From Brevundimonas sp. (lineage in GTDB: Bacteria; Pseudomonadota; Alphaproteobacteria; Caulobacterales; Caulobacteraceae), in the NCBI RefSeq assembly GCF_027484365.1, contig NZ_JAIXTC010000023.1:1-64000 (forward strand): a stretch of 64,000 nucleotides of DNA, read 5' to 3'. Both the position numbers and the translations under genes were made by a program. Shown piece after piece: positions 43,035 through 50,639 of this stretch; within the stretch, counting starts at the first letter, position 1; each line of letters starts with the position of its first letter. The notes beneath the pieces were generated by a model. The model had not been told where the DNA came from and did no database searches. It was given only the letters and a program-made list of their open reading frames with translations.

Positions 43035-43742
43035 ATGCTCAATCGCCTTCTGGCTGCGGCCGCCGTGGTCGCCGTCGCATCGGCCTCGTTCGCCGGCCCC
43101 GCATCCGCACAGGACGCCGATCCGCTCAAGGAGGCGACGGCGCAGATCATCGCCCGCTTTGACGCCGCGCTGCGGGCCTGCGGCGTGACGCCTCCCTACG
43201 TCCCCGGCGTCGTGGTGGACTCCACTCCGAGCCTAGTGTCCTTCTACATCGACGATCGGTCCGTGCATCAGTCGCGCTGGTCCGAGATGCCGGCGGAAAT
43301 TCAAGGCATGTTGGGCGGCTGGGCGGCGGCCGGGACCCTGGGGCTGTCACCGGAAGGACAGTTCGCGGAGATCTTCAACAGCCTGCTGGTCCCGCATGAG
43401 CTTGGACATTTCGTGGCGTCGTTCGACGGCCGGTGGGAGCGGGACGACAACTGGACCAACGAGGTCCTGGCCAATCGCATCGCCATCGCCTTCTGGGCCC
43501 AGGATACGGCGGGCGGCGCGCCGATCGCCGACCGGGTCGAGAATTTCAACGTCTTCCTCAGCCAGTTGCCCAACCCGGTTCCGGAAGGCGAGGATCCCCA
43601 CGCCTATTTCGAAAGCCACTATGAGGCCCTGTCGAACGACGCGGCCGCCTATGGCTGGTACCAGGGCGCCTTCATGCGCACGGCCTGGGCCGGGCGTGAG
43701 GAGGCGACCTTCTGCGACCTGGTGAAGCCCGACGCGACCTGA
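43035..43742 (+). CDS. Secreted HExxH protein, putative metallopeptidase
   Basis: From ATG 43035 the protein has 235 residues with a signal peptide (MLNRLLAAAAVVAVASASFA, cleavage near ASAQD). Mid-chain, LLVPHELGHFVASFDGR gives the zinc-binding HExxH (HELGH) and, about 20 residues on, NEVLANRIAIAFW offers the third ligand Glu, the arrangement of gluzincins. Another conserved-looking segment is ESHYEALSNDAAAYGWYQ. No known peptidase family is evident; it may cleave peptides in the periplasm or be a structural relative. An upstream in-frame ATG (43002) would bury the signal peptide. The stop is 3 bp from a relic of gshA. Confidence 0.65.
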   Translation: MLNRLLAAAAVVAVASASFAGPASAQDADPLKEATAQIIARFDAALRACGVTPPYVPGVVVDSTPSLVSFYIDDRSVHQSRWSEMPAEIQGMLGGWAAAGTLGLSPEGQFAEIFNSLLVPHELGHFVASFDGRWERDDNWTNEVLANRIAIAFWAQDTAGGAPIADRVENFNVFLSQLPNPVPEGEDPHAYFESHYEALSNDAAAYGWYQGAFMRTAWAGREEATFCDLVKPDAT

Positions 43743-43745
43743 GCG

Positions 43746-43864
43746 TCAGCAGGCGAAGTCGCAATAGATGCGGTCGACAGATGCGGTCGACGTCGCCCTT
43801 CCACTCGCCGTGATACAGGTCGAGCATCCGCTCGGCCGGGGTCACGCCGGTGTCGGCGATGTCT
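43746..43864 (-). pseudogene. Detached copy of the gshA 3' end
   Basis: This 119-bp stretch matches the last 106 bp of the intact gshA (45241-45346) with four substitutions and one 13-bp tandem duplication (AGATGCGGTCGAC, twice at about 43767-43792), which shifts the frame. It keeps the same orientation as gshA, so the two copies are direct repeats around tetR and two other genes. The relic has no start or upstream part of the gene. It probably is the original gshA tail displaced by an insertion. Confidence 0.85.
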
Positions 43865-44432
43865 CGCCGACGAGCGAACGATAGGCGGCCTTGGCCTGGG
43901 CGCGGGCGGTCTCGTCGTCGAGCATGCGGCGGGAATGGCTGTAGGCGAGGATGATGCCTTTCAGCTGGAAGGCCATGGTGCGCGCGCTCTCCTCGTCGAT
44001 CCCCGGCCGCAGGGCCTGAAATTCGCGCTGCAGGGTCTTCGCCCAGAGAAGCTGGCCGGCCTTGAGCTTGTCGCGCAGCGGGCCGGGCTGGTCGTCCAGT
44101 TCGATGGCGGTCGCGGTCAGCGGGCATCCGCCTCTGACCGACTCCCCGTCGGTCCAGGCCAGATCGCGCTCGAAGATCTCATCCAGCCGCGCGCGACCGG
44201 GCTCCAGTGGCTTTGCCGGCGCCCAGATGGCGGCGGTGAAGCGGGCGATCATGGATTCGATGAGAGCGTCCTGCAGCGCCTCCATCGACTGGAAATGTTT
44301 GAGGACGCCGCTCTTCGACAGACCCAACGCGGTTGCGAGATCGCCCAGGCTGACGCCCGCCATGCCCCGGACGCTGACCTGATTCATGGCCTCGTCCAGA
44401 ATCCGCGCGCGGGTGTCCTCGCCCTTGCTCAC
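43842..44432 (-). CDS. TetR-family transcriptional regulator
   Basis: The 196-residue protein starts at GTG 44432 (reads MSKGEDTRARIL); upstream codons encode a non-homologous stretch through the operator. The TetR helix-turn-helix is complete: ILDEAMNQVSVRGMAGVSLG, DLATALGLSKSGVLKHFQSM, then the ligand/dimer domain with DLAWTDGESVRGGCPLTATA, similar to regulators with a C-terminal TetR_C_ domain found in YdeS-like proteins. Its last seven or eight codons (GETSPTPA) are read from the gshA relic, so the C-terminus was created or changed by the rearrangement. It is divergent from a small secreted-protein gene with an inverted-repeat operator between. Confidence 0.92.
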   Translation of the reverse strand: MSKGEDTRARILDEAMNQVSVRGMAGVSLGDLATALGLSKSGVLKHFQSMEALQDALIESMIARFTAAIWAPAKPLEPGRARLDEIFERDLAWTDGESVRGGCPLTATAIELDDQPGPLRDKLKAGQLLWAKTLQREFQALRPGIDEESARTMAFQLKGIILAYSHSRRMLDDETARAQAKAAYRSLVGETSPTPA

Positions 44433-44450
44433 AAAAAGCCTCTTGACCAA

Positions 44451-44511
44451 AAGTAACCGAGCGTGCACTTATCGGTAACCGACCGGTCACTTTTGCATGG
44501 GCCGGTCGGTT
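44451..44511. promoter_or_regulatory. Inverted-repeat operator region of the TetR gene
   Basis: AACCGACCGG (44477-44486) and CCGGTCGGTT (44502-44511) form a perfect 10-bp inverted repeat with a 15-bp spacer. GTAACCGACCGGTCAC (44475-44490) is itself an imperfect 16-bp dyad. A further half site AAGTAACCGA lies at 44451-44460. All lie between the divergent tetR and the gene starting at 44538. Confidence 0.65.
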
Positions 44512-44537
44512 TTGGAAGCCCTTCTGGAGGAAGCGCC

Positions 44538-44834
44538 ATGCTTCTCGTCACCCTTGCCGCCGCCGTCGTCTCCATGGGACAGCCGGCACCCGCCGCAGGC
44601 ACCACCGCCACCCTGATCGAGCCCCGCGAGATTGTCCTGACCCTGGATGGCCATCGCTGGAGCTGCGAGGCGACCGGCCAATGCATTGGGCGCGGGGGCG
44701 GAGCCGGCCAGCCGCTGATGCGCGAATGCCGCCGCTTCGTCGTTCGCGTTGGAGCGGTGTCCGCCTATGCGCGCGACGGTCTGGCCCTGACCGAGGCCGA
44801 GGTCGCCCAATGCAACACCGCCGTGCGTCCATGA
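44538..44834 (+). CDS. Small secreted cysteine-containing protein
   Basis: The 98-residue protein (from ATG 44538, MLLVTLAAAVVSMGQ) has a signal peptide and a mature domain with EIVLTLDGHRWSCEATGQC, the Gly-rich GRGGGAGQPLMRECRRFV and EAEVAQCNTAV. It has four cysteines likely to form two disulfides. It resembles short uncharacterised envelope proteins of Caulobacterales in which PLMRECRRFV is conserved. A GGAGGAAG ribosome site lies upstream. Controlled by the divergent TetR through the shared operator, and coupled by ATGA to the next gene. Confidence 0.75.
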   Translation: MLLVTLAAAVVSMGQPAPAAGTTATLIEPREIVLTLDGHRWSCEATGQCIGRGGGAGQPLMRECRRFVVRVGAVSAYARDGLALTEAEVAQCNTAVRP

Positions 44835-45247
44835 GCACCGAAGCCAATCGCGCGACCCTGGTCGCCATCCACGACGGTCTGTCCCGGAGCGACAGCCGCG
44901 CCTTCCTGGACGCCATGGCCGAGGACTTCAGCTGGATCATGATCGGCACCACCGACTGGTCCGGCGCCTATCGCGGCAAGGCGACGGTCCGGAAGGAGTT
45001 GCTCCGTCCCCTGATGAAGCGATTCAAGTCCTACCGGAATGCACCAGAACGGATCATCGTCGACGGCGACTGGGCGGCAGTCCAGTGCCGGGGCGACGCG
45101 GAGACCGTGGACGGCAAGCGCTATGACAATACCTATTGCTGGGTCTATCGATTCCGCGATGGGCTGATCGTGGAGCTGACCGAATACATGGACACCCAGC
45201 TGGTCATTGAGGCCCTGGGCCCGTTCGAGCGCGCTGGAGCTCAGTAG
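44831..45247 (+). CDS. SnoaL/NTF2-like domain protein
   Basis: The 138-residue protein (MSTEANRATLVAIHDGLSRS) has the NTF2-fold pattern of SnoaL-like proteins: a helical start, DFSWIMIGTTDWSGAYRGKA, then VDGDWAAVQCRGDAETVDGK and YCWVYRFRDGLIVELTEYMD as beta-strands. SnoaL-like proteins bind small hydrophobic ligands and some catalyse isomerisation or hydrolysis. Its TAG stop (45245-45247) lies inside the gshA 3' sequence (overlap 45241-45247). It is the last gene of the TetR cassette. Confidence 0.85.
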   Translation: MSTEANRATLVAIHDGLSRSDSRAFLDAMAEDFSWIMIGTTDWSGAYRGKATVRKELLRPLMKRFKSYRNAPERIIVDGDWAAVQCRGDAETVDGKRYDNTYCWVYRFRDGLIVELTEYMDTQLVIEALGPFERAGAQ

Positions 45248-46602
45248 GCGAAGTCGCGATAGATGCGGTCGACGTCGCCCTTCCACTCGCCGTGGTAGAG
45301 GTCGAGCATCCGCTCGGCCGGGGTCACGCCGGTGTCGGCGATGTCTTCCAGCTCGGACAGATAGCCGCGCTCGTCGACCATGCCGCCGGACATGCGGGCC
45401 CGGTTCTTGAGGCCCTGACGGGCGATGGCGACCATGTCGACGGCGATGTCGCGCACGGACCGGCCGGCGACCTCGGTGCGCAGACCCAGCCGGGTCACGT
45501 CGCGACGCAGCCGCTCGTGGTCCTCGATGTCCCAGTCCTTGCAGAGGTCCCAGGCGGAGGCCAGCGACGGCGCATCGTAGAAGATGCCGGTCCACAAGGC
45601 GGGCAGGGCGCAGATCCGGCTCCACGGACCGCCGTCCGAGCCGCGCATCTCCAGGTACTGTTTCAGGCGGACTTCCGGAAACAGGGTGGTCAGGTGGTCG
45701 GCCCAGTCCTTCAGCGTCGGCCGCTCGCCGGGCAGGGCCGGCAGTTTCCCGTCCAGGAAGTCGCGGAACGACTGGCCCGAGGCGTCGATGTAGCGGTCGC
45801 CGCGCTTGGCGAAATACATCGGCACGTCGAGGGCGTAGTTCGCATAGGTCTCGAAGCCGAAGCCGTCCTGGAAGACGAAGTTGAGCATCCCGGTGCGGTC
45901 CGGATCGGTGTCGGTCCAGACGTTGGCGCGGGCGGACAGGAAGCCGTTGGGCCTGCCTTCCGTAAACGGACTGCAGGCGAACAGGGCGGTGCCGATGGGC
46001 TGGAGCGCCAGCGAGGTGCGGAACTTCGCGACCATGTCGGCCTCGGAGTCGAAATCGAGATTGGCCTGGATGGTGCAGGTGCGCAGCATCATGTCGAGGC
46101 CCAGATTGCCCTTCTTCGGCATATAGGCGCGCATGATGTCGTAGCGGCCCTTGGGCATGACGGGCACGTCCTCGCGCCGCCATTTTGGGTCGAAGCCGGC
46201 GCCGAGGAAGCCGAGATTCAGCTCGTCGGCGACCATCTTCACCTCCATCAGGTGCTGGCCGGTCTCGGAACAGATGTCGTGGATGGTCTGGAGAGGGGCG
46301 CCGGACAGTTCGAACTGGCCACCGGGCTCCAGCGAGATGGAGGCGGTGAACCCCTCGTCGTTCTTGCGTTCGAGGGCGATGACATGGCCGGCCTCCTCGA
46401 CGGGAGACCAGCCGAAACGCTGCAGGCCGGTCAGCATGGCGAGGATGCCGTTGGGGCCTTCATAGGTCGGGCGGCGCAGGGTCGACTTGTCGAAGCCGAA
46501 CTTCTCGTGCTCGGCCCCCACGCGCCACTCGGACTTCGGCTTCATGCCTTTGGACATGACCCCGACCAGGTCGTCGAAAGTGAGCGGCGCGGTGTCGGTC
46601 AT
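45241..46602 (-). CDS. gshA: Glutamate-cysteine ligase
   Basis: GshA makes gamma-glutamylcysteine, the first and rate-limiting step of glutathione synthesis. From ATG 46602 (MTDTAPLTFDDLVG) it has 453 residues; a reading frame extends far upstream but the homologous region starts here. It is the plant/alphaproteobacterial type: WRVGAEHEKFGFD, SLEPGGQFELSG, CTIQANLDFDSE, LFACSPFTEGRPNGFLS. The end, GVTPAERMLDLYHGEWKGDV, is the part copied at 43746-43864. The copy and orientation indicate that a cassette was inserted just beyond this 3' end while the gene stayed whole. Divergent from the DUF3052-like gene. Confidence 0.95.
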   Translation of the reverse strand: MTDTAPLTFDDLVGVMSKGMKPKSEWRVGAEHEKFGFDKSTLRRPTYEGPNGILAMLTGLQRFGWSPVEEAGHVIALERKNDEGFTASISLEPGGQFELSGAPLQTIHDICSETGQHLMEVKMVADELNLGFLGAGFDPKWRREDVPVMPKGRYDIMRAYMPKKGNLGLDMMLRTCTIQANLDFDSEADMVAKFRTSLALQPIGTALFACSPFTEGRPNGFLSARANVWTDTDPDRTGMLNFVFQDGFGFETYANYALDVPMYFAKRGDRYIDASGQSFRDFLDGKLPALPGERPTLKDWADHLTTLFPEVRLKQYLEMRGSDGGPWSRICALPALWTGIFYDAPSLASAWDLCKDWDIEDHERLRRDVTRLGLRTEVAGRSVRDIAVDMVAIARQGLKNRARMSGGMVDERGYLSELEDIADTGVTPAERMLDLYHGEWKGDVDRIYRDFAY

Positions 46603-46677
46603 GAGAGCCCCAGCGGGCGACTGGCCCGTTGCGGCTAGATGGTGGAGATTGTCGCAGGTCTCAAGGGGGGCGAGGGC

Positions 46678-47259
46678 ATGGGACGCGAGGCGTTCGTGGA
46701 GGCGGCCTATGCCGGACGATCCGGAAAGGCAAAGGCGCTGCTGGAGGCGGAGGGGATCATCCTGCGCCGTCCGCTGGGGCTGACGATCGCACGCGGTTCG
46801 ATCCGGGGCCTGACCGTCGACGGCGGCGACCTGGTCGGACAGGCGGATCAGGGGCCGTTCCGGCTGGGTCTGGGGGCCGGCGAGGCGCTGAAATGGAAGG
46901 CGATGCTGGAGAAGCCGCTGCCGACCCTGGCCGGGAAGATGGGCCTGTCGCCGGAGCTGGCGGTGTGGACCTTCGGGACGCTGGACGGACCAGAACTGGC
47001 GATCGCCCTGGCCGGAGTCGTCGAGGTCGCGCCCGATCAGGCCGTTCTGGGCGTCGCGCGCGTGACCGGCCCGGAGGCGATGGAGGCGGTCGCCGACCTT
47101 GCGCCGTCCCCGGTCTGGATCATCCACGACAAGGGCAAGGCGGCCGGGTTCGGGGATACGGCGGTGCGTCATGCGATGCGGGCGGCCGGCTGGATTGACA
47201 GCAAGGCCTGCGCCGTCTCCGCGACCTTGTCCGCCACCCGATACGGCCGCCGCCGCTGA
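46678..47259 (+). CDS. Uncharacterised protein with DUF3052-like C-terminus
   Basis: From ATG 46678 (GGGCGAGGG upstream) the product has 193 residues; an in-frame ATG at 46639 gives 13 more. The N-terminal 120 residues are unfamiliar. The last 55, PVWIIHDKGKAAGFGDTAVR then AMRAAGWIDSKACAVSATLS, resemble the DUF3052 pattern in which a Trp-x-x-x-x-K-G segment is followed by 'GxVDxKVCAVDxxWSxxxF'. No function is known. It is divergent from gshA, separated by 75 bp. Confidence 0.6.
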   Translation: MGREAFVEAAYAGRSGKAKALLEAEGIILRRPLGLTIARGSIRGLTVDGGDLVGQADQGPFRLGLGAGEALKWKAMLEKPLPTLAGKMGLSPELAVWTFGTLDGPELAIALAGVVEVAPDQAVLGVARVTGPEAMEAVADLAPSPVWIIHDKGKAAGFGDTAVRHAMRAAGWIDSKACAVSATLSATRYGRRR

Positions 47260-47327
47260 ACCTCGGCCTGCCGAAACGCGCCGTGAACGACCGTGACGAA
47301 ATCCGATCCTGATTCCGCCGGACGGCC

Positions 47328-47777
47328 TCAGTCGTGGTGGTGGTGGTGGTGGCGGGCCGGGAGGAAGCGGGTCATCAGGGTGACGAAGAAGGCCACGGAC
47401 CAGCCCAGCAAGAGGGACCCGTTGATGCCCTCGATCGCGCCCAGGAGCTTCCATTGCGGGGCCATGGCGGCGTCAGAGAACCCGATCGCGCCATAGGCGA
47501 TGGTCGAGAAATAGATGGCTTCGCGCATCGGCTCGACCGCCCCGATTCCTCGAAACAGGACGGCATAGAGCCAGATCTCGACGCCGTGCAGGATCAGCAG
47601 GCCCAGGGCGGCCAGAACGGCCACGATGGCGCCTTCCATCGAGACCGGGCTGGCCCGTGACTGGCCGGTGGCGCGCTCGCGCCATTCCATCAGCCGGCCG
47701 AGCAGCAGAAGGCCGGCCCCGTGAAGGATCACGGTCAGCAGCACCATTCCGGTCGCGATCGCCAGCTCCGCGAGCAT
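47328..47777 (-). CDS. Two-pore-domain-like ion channel with a natural C-terminal hexahistidine
   Basis: The 149-residue membrane protein has hydrophobic helices at about 6-27, 50-72 and 117-138, and a pore-like loop between the last two, MREAIYFSTIAYGAIGFSDA. TIAYG stands where potassium channels have TVGYG, so selectivity is uncertain. The chain ends LPARHHHHHHD, with six consecutive histidines (CAC codons, 47334-47351) before the last Asp. The tail faces the cytoplasm if the layout is that of Ion_trans_2 proteins. It lies 4 bp from rsmE on the same strand and may be cotranscribed. Confidence 0.8.
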   Translation of the reverse strand: MLAELAIATGMVLLTVILHGAGLLLLGRLMEWRERATGQSRASPVSMEGAIVAVLAALGLLILHGVEIWLYAVLFRGIGAVEPMREAIYFSTIAYGAIGFSDAAMAPQWKLLGAIEGINGSLLLGWSVAFFVTLMTRFLPARHHHHHHD

Positions 47778-47781
47778 CGCC

Positions 47782-48495
47782 CTAGCGCTCCCAGTCGCCG
47801 ACGGCGGCCTGCCACAGGGTCATGGCGGCGATGGCGGCGGTGTCGGCCCGCAGGATGCGCGGCCCAAGGGAGACGGCAGTGGTGAAGGGCAGGGCGCGCA
47901 GGCGGTCGCGCTCCTCGGGCGAGAAGCCGCCTTCAGGGCCGATCAGGATGGCCCAGGGGCCGGGCTCGACGACCGCGCCGATCACCGGGGCACCACCGGT
48001 CTCGTCGCAGAACATCAGCCGGCGAGAGGCGTCCCAGCCGTCGAGGATGGCGGCGAGCTTCAGGGGATCGTCGACGGTCGGCACGTCGAGGCGACCCGTC
48101 TGTTCGGCGGCCTCGATGGCGATGGCGTCGAGGCGGTCGAGGCGGACGTGTTCGACATTGGTGCGCTGGGTCACGGTCAGCCGGACCCGTCGGGCGCCCA
48201 GTTCGGCCGCCTTCTCGACGATGGTCTCGACCCGCGATTTCTTGACCACGGCGACGATCAGGTCGAGGTCGGGGCCGAGGGTCTGGGGCCGGACCTGTTC
48301 CTCGGCGCGGAGGACGACGCCCTTCTTGAGCACCTCGGCAATGGTCGCGCGCCACTCGCCGTCACGGCCGTTGAAGATCAGCAGGTCATCGCCGAGCTTC
48401 AGCCGCATGACCTGGGTCAGGTAGCGGGACTGGTCGAGCGTCGGTGCGACGCCGACGCCGGGGGACAGGTCGGGGGTGACGTGGAGGCGGATCAT
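47782..48495 (-). CDS. rsmE: 16S rRNA (uracil-1498-N3)-methyltransferase
   Basis: RsmE methylates U1498 in the ribosomal decoding area. From ATG 48495 (MIRLHVTPDLSPGVG) it has 237 residues. The N-terminal PUA-like part includes VMRLKLGDDLLIFNGRDGEW. The SPOUT knot shows ELGARRVRLTVTQRTN and the SAM loop LIGPEGGFSPEERD then LGPRILRADTA, all diagnostic. A longer frame upstream is rejected because it overlaps the adjoining gene's control region and lacks similarity. Confidence 0.94.
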   Translation of the reverse strand: MIRLHVTPDLSPGVGVAPTLDQSRYLTQVMRLKLGDDLLIFNGRDGEWRATIAEVLKKGVVLRAEEQVRPQTLGPDLDLIVAVVKKSRVETIVEKAAELGARRVRLTVTQRTNVEHVRLDRLDAIAIEAAEQTGRLDVPTVDDPLKLAAILDGWDASRRLMFCDETGGAPVIGAVVEPGPWAILIGPEGGFSPEERDRLRALPFTTAVSLGPRILRADTAAIAAMTLWQAAVGDWER

Positions 48496-48505
48496 TCTGA
48501 TGACC

Positions 48506-48898
48506 CTAGCCGCCCGGCGGCGTGTCCGGAAGTTTGACGCCGAAGGTTCGTGCGACGACCGGGAAGATGGCGTCGGCCTCGTCTTCGGTGGTTCCGAACG
48601 GCCCGCGCAGGTCGAGCCAGTACTCACGGAACTCCGCACCATTGCTGTTCGCCAGCACGGTCAGGGCGGCCTTGATGCGGGTCTGGGTTTCGCGGGTCAG
48701 TTCCGCGAAGGGACCTGCGATGTCGGCCTTGAGGGCGCGGGCGACATCCCTGGGGTTCAGCGGATCGACAGGCCCGAGGCGGGCCAGGGTCGCCTCATTG
48801 TTCGCCTGGCCGATCCAGGCGTCGAACAGGCTGTCGAGCAGTTCCGAACGGGCCCGGGCCTCGCGTTCCGCCAGTCTCTGAGGGGCCGTCTTGCGCAT
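48506..48898 (-). CDS. Hypothetical protein upstream of rsmE
   Basis: The 130-residue protein is soluble and mostly helical by eye (LAEREARARSELLDSLFDAW, AELTRETQTRIKAALTVLAN) and ends in a short segment, GTTEDEADAIFPVVARTFGV. I do not recognise it. It is 10 bp before rsmE on the same strand and may be read with it. Confidence 0.6.
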   Translation of the reverse strand: MRKTAPQRLAEREARARSELLDSLFDAWIGQANNEATLARLGPVDPLNPRDVARALKADIAGPFAELTRETQTRIKAALTVLANSNGAEFREYWLDLRGPFGTTEDEADAIFPVVARTFGVKLPDTPPGG

Positions 48899-48928
48899 GG
48901 GGCGGTCTTACATCAGTCGGGTGCCTTG

Positions 48929-49207
48929 TCATCCCCGACGGAGCGAAGCGGAGATCGGGGACGGCAAGGCGGCGGGTTTCCGGGGGGTATCAGGGTCGGC
49001 ATCGCCCGCAACCTCGACCGTCTTCTCTTCGCGGGCCTCGATCAGATGCTCCGTTGACGGGGCGATGAAGGACTGCATTTCCAGAAACGCCCCGCCCATG
49101 CCGCCCGCGCCGGAGCTGCGCCGGCTGTTCCGCATCGATCGGACAGCCCAGGGCATGACCAGAAAGAAGCCGGCCAGCAGCCCCGCCGTCACGATCCATT
49201 CCCACAT
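48929..49207 (-). CDS. Single-pass membrane protein, unknown function
   Basis: The 92-residue product has one N-terminal membrane segment (EWIVTAGLLAGFFLVMPWAV) followed by a basic patch (RSMRNSRRSS), placing the tail in the cytoplasm. The middle GGAFLEMQSFIAPSTEHLIE is the only structured-looking part. A cytosolic tail with acidic and proline residues ends the protein. Not recognised; could cooperate with the neighbouring acyl-CoA dehydrogenase or be independent. Confidence 0.55.
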   Translation of the reverse strand: MWEWIVTAGLLAGFFLVMPWAVRSMRNSRRSSGAGGMGGAFLEMQSFIAPSTEHLIEAREEKTVEVAGDADPDTPRKPAALPSPISASLRRG

Positions 49208-49242
49208 GCGCCCGTCCTCGTCCGTCAGAGGACCGCAGATGG

Positions 49243-50406
49243 CTACAGCGAGCGCGCGATCAAGACCTTCATGATCTCGTTGGTGCCGCCGTAGATGCGC
49301 TGGACGCGGGCGTCCTTGTAGAGCTGGGCGATCGGGTATTCGTTCATATAGCCGTAGCCGCCGTGCAGCTGGAGCATCTCGTCCAGGACCTCGCCCTGGA
49401 TGTCCGTGACCCAGTATTTGGCCATGGAGGCGGTCACGGCGTCGAGCTGGCCCTTGAGGTGCAGGCCGATGCAGTGGTCGACGAAGACCCGGGCCACGGT
49501 CAGCTTGGTCTTGACCTCGGCCAGTTTGAACTGGGTGTTCTGGAACTCCAGGATCGACTTGCCGAAGGCCTTGCGCTGTTTGACATAGGCCAGGGTTTCC
49601 TGGAGCCCGCGCTCGGCTGCGGCGATGCCCTGGACCGCGATGTTCAGCCGCTCCTGGGGCAGCTGCTGCATCAGCTGGATGAAGCCCATGCCCTCGACGC
49701 CGCCGATGATGTTGTCGCCCGGAACCTGGACGTCGTTGAAGAAGAGCTCGGAGGTGTCATTGCCCTCCATGCCGATCTTGTGGAGGTTGCGGCCGCGCTC
49801 GAAGCCGTCCGCGCCGTCGGTCTCGACCACGATCAGGGACGTGCCCTTCGAGCCCTGCGCCGGATCGGTCTTGGCGACGACGATGATGAAGTTGGCCAGC
49901 TGGCCGTTGGTGATGAAGGTCTTCGACCCGTTCACCACATAGCCGTTGCCCGACTTGATCGCCGTGGTCTTGATGCCCTGCAGGTCCGAGCCGGCCCCCG
50001 GTTCGGTCATGGCGATGGCCCCGACCAGTTCGCCGCTCAGCAGACGCGGGAGCCAGCGCTTCTTCTGCTCCTCGGTGCCGTAGTGCCAGATGTAGGGGGC
50101 GACGATGGCATTGTGCAGCGAGATGCCGAAATGGTCCGCGCCCTTCCAGCCGAGCTGACGCATCAGCACAACCTCGTGGCGGTAGTCGCCGCCCATGCCG
50201 CCGTCTTCCTCGGGCATCGACAGGCCCAGCAGGCCCGCCTCGCCGGCGTCGTTCCACAGCTGGCGCGGGACGCTGGAGTTGGCGATCCACGACTGGACGG
50301 CCTCCGGCGGCGCGTGCTCGTCGATCCATTTGCCGACGCTGTCCGAGAACATGACGATGTCCTCTTCCAGCATGAAGTCGGGGGAGGGGGTGTCGATGAC
50401 GTTCAT
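49243..50406 (-). CDS. Acyl-CoA dehydrogenase
   Basis: This 387-residue FAD enzyme introduces a trans-2 double bond into acyl-CoA. Standard features are AIAMTEPGAGSDLQGIKTTA (FAD/substrate loop), FITNGQLANFIIVVA, LFFNDVQVPGDN and QLHGGYGYMNEYPIAQLYKD before the terminal YGGTNEIMKVLIARSL. The conserved terminal region is typical of medium- and long-chain types, but specificity cannot be told. It lies downstream of the longer dehydrogenase and MerR gene, across an intergenic repeat. Confidence 0.92.
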   Translation of the reverse strand: MNVIDTPSPDFMLEEDIVMFSDSVGKWIDEHAPPEAVQSWIANSSVPRQLWNDAGEAGLLGLSMPEEDGGMGGDYRHEVVLMRQLGWKGADHFGISLHNAIVAPYIWHYGTEEQKKRWLPRLLSGELVGAIAMTEPGAGSDLQGIKTTAIKSGNGYVVNGSKTFITNGQLANFIIVVAKTDPAQGSKGTSLIVVETDGADGFERGRNLHKIGMEGNDTSELFFNDVQVPGDNIIGGVEGMGFIQLMQQLPQERLNIAVQGIAAAERGLQETLAYVKQRKAFGKSILEFQNTQFKLAEVKTKLTVARVFVDHCIGLHLKGQLDAVTASMAKYWVTDIQGEVLDEMLQLHGGYGYMNEYPIAQLYKDARVQRIYGGTNEIMKVLIARSL

Positions 50407-50413
50407 GGCGTTT

Positions 50414-50636
50414 CCTGTCTCCTCCCCGTCGCCGAAGGGCGATGGGGAGGTGGCTCGGCGCGCTCAGCGCCGAGACGGAGGGGGCGAGGCGGTGTCGAAG
50501 GTGAGGGCGGGCTTGCTCAAACTCTGGTGATGGGGAAGGAGCGCTCGTCGGCAAGACCGAGTCGCCCCCTCCGTCTCATCGCTGACCGCGATGAGCCACC
50601 TCCCCATTCGCCTTCGCGAACAGGGAGGAGAGGGTA
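50414..50636. repeat. Intergenic palindromic element, copy C
   Basis: The spacer between two acyl-CoA dehydrogenase genes carries inverted arms: GACGGAGGGGGCGA (near 50474-50487) and TCGCCCCCTCCGTC (near 50561-50574). Outer hairpins have GGGCGATGGGGAGGTGGCTC on the left and GAGCCACCTCCCCATTCGCC on the right. It is the longest and most symmetric of the three elements. Confidence 0.8.
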
Positions 50637-50639
50637 TTG

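Noticed and set aside
45247..47454. Extended gshA frame reaching 737 residues
   Set aside because: Similarity to glutamate-cysteine ligase starts at 46602, and the extension is the antisense of the rightward gene at 46678.
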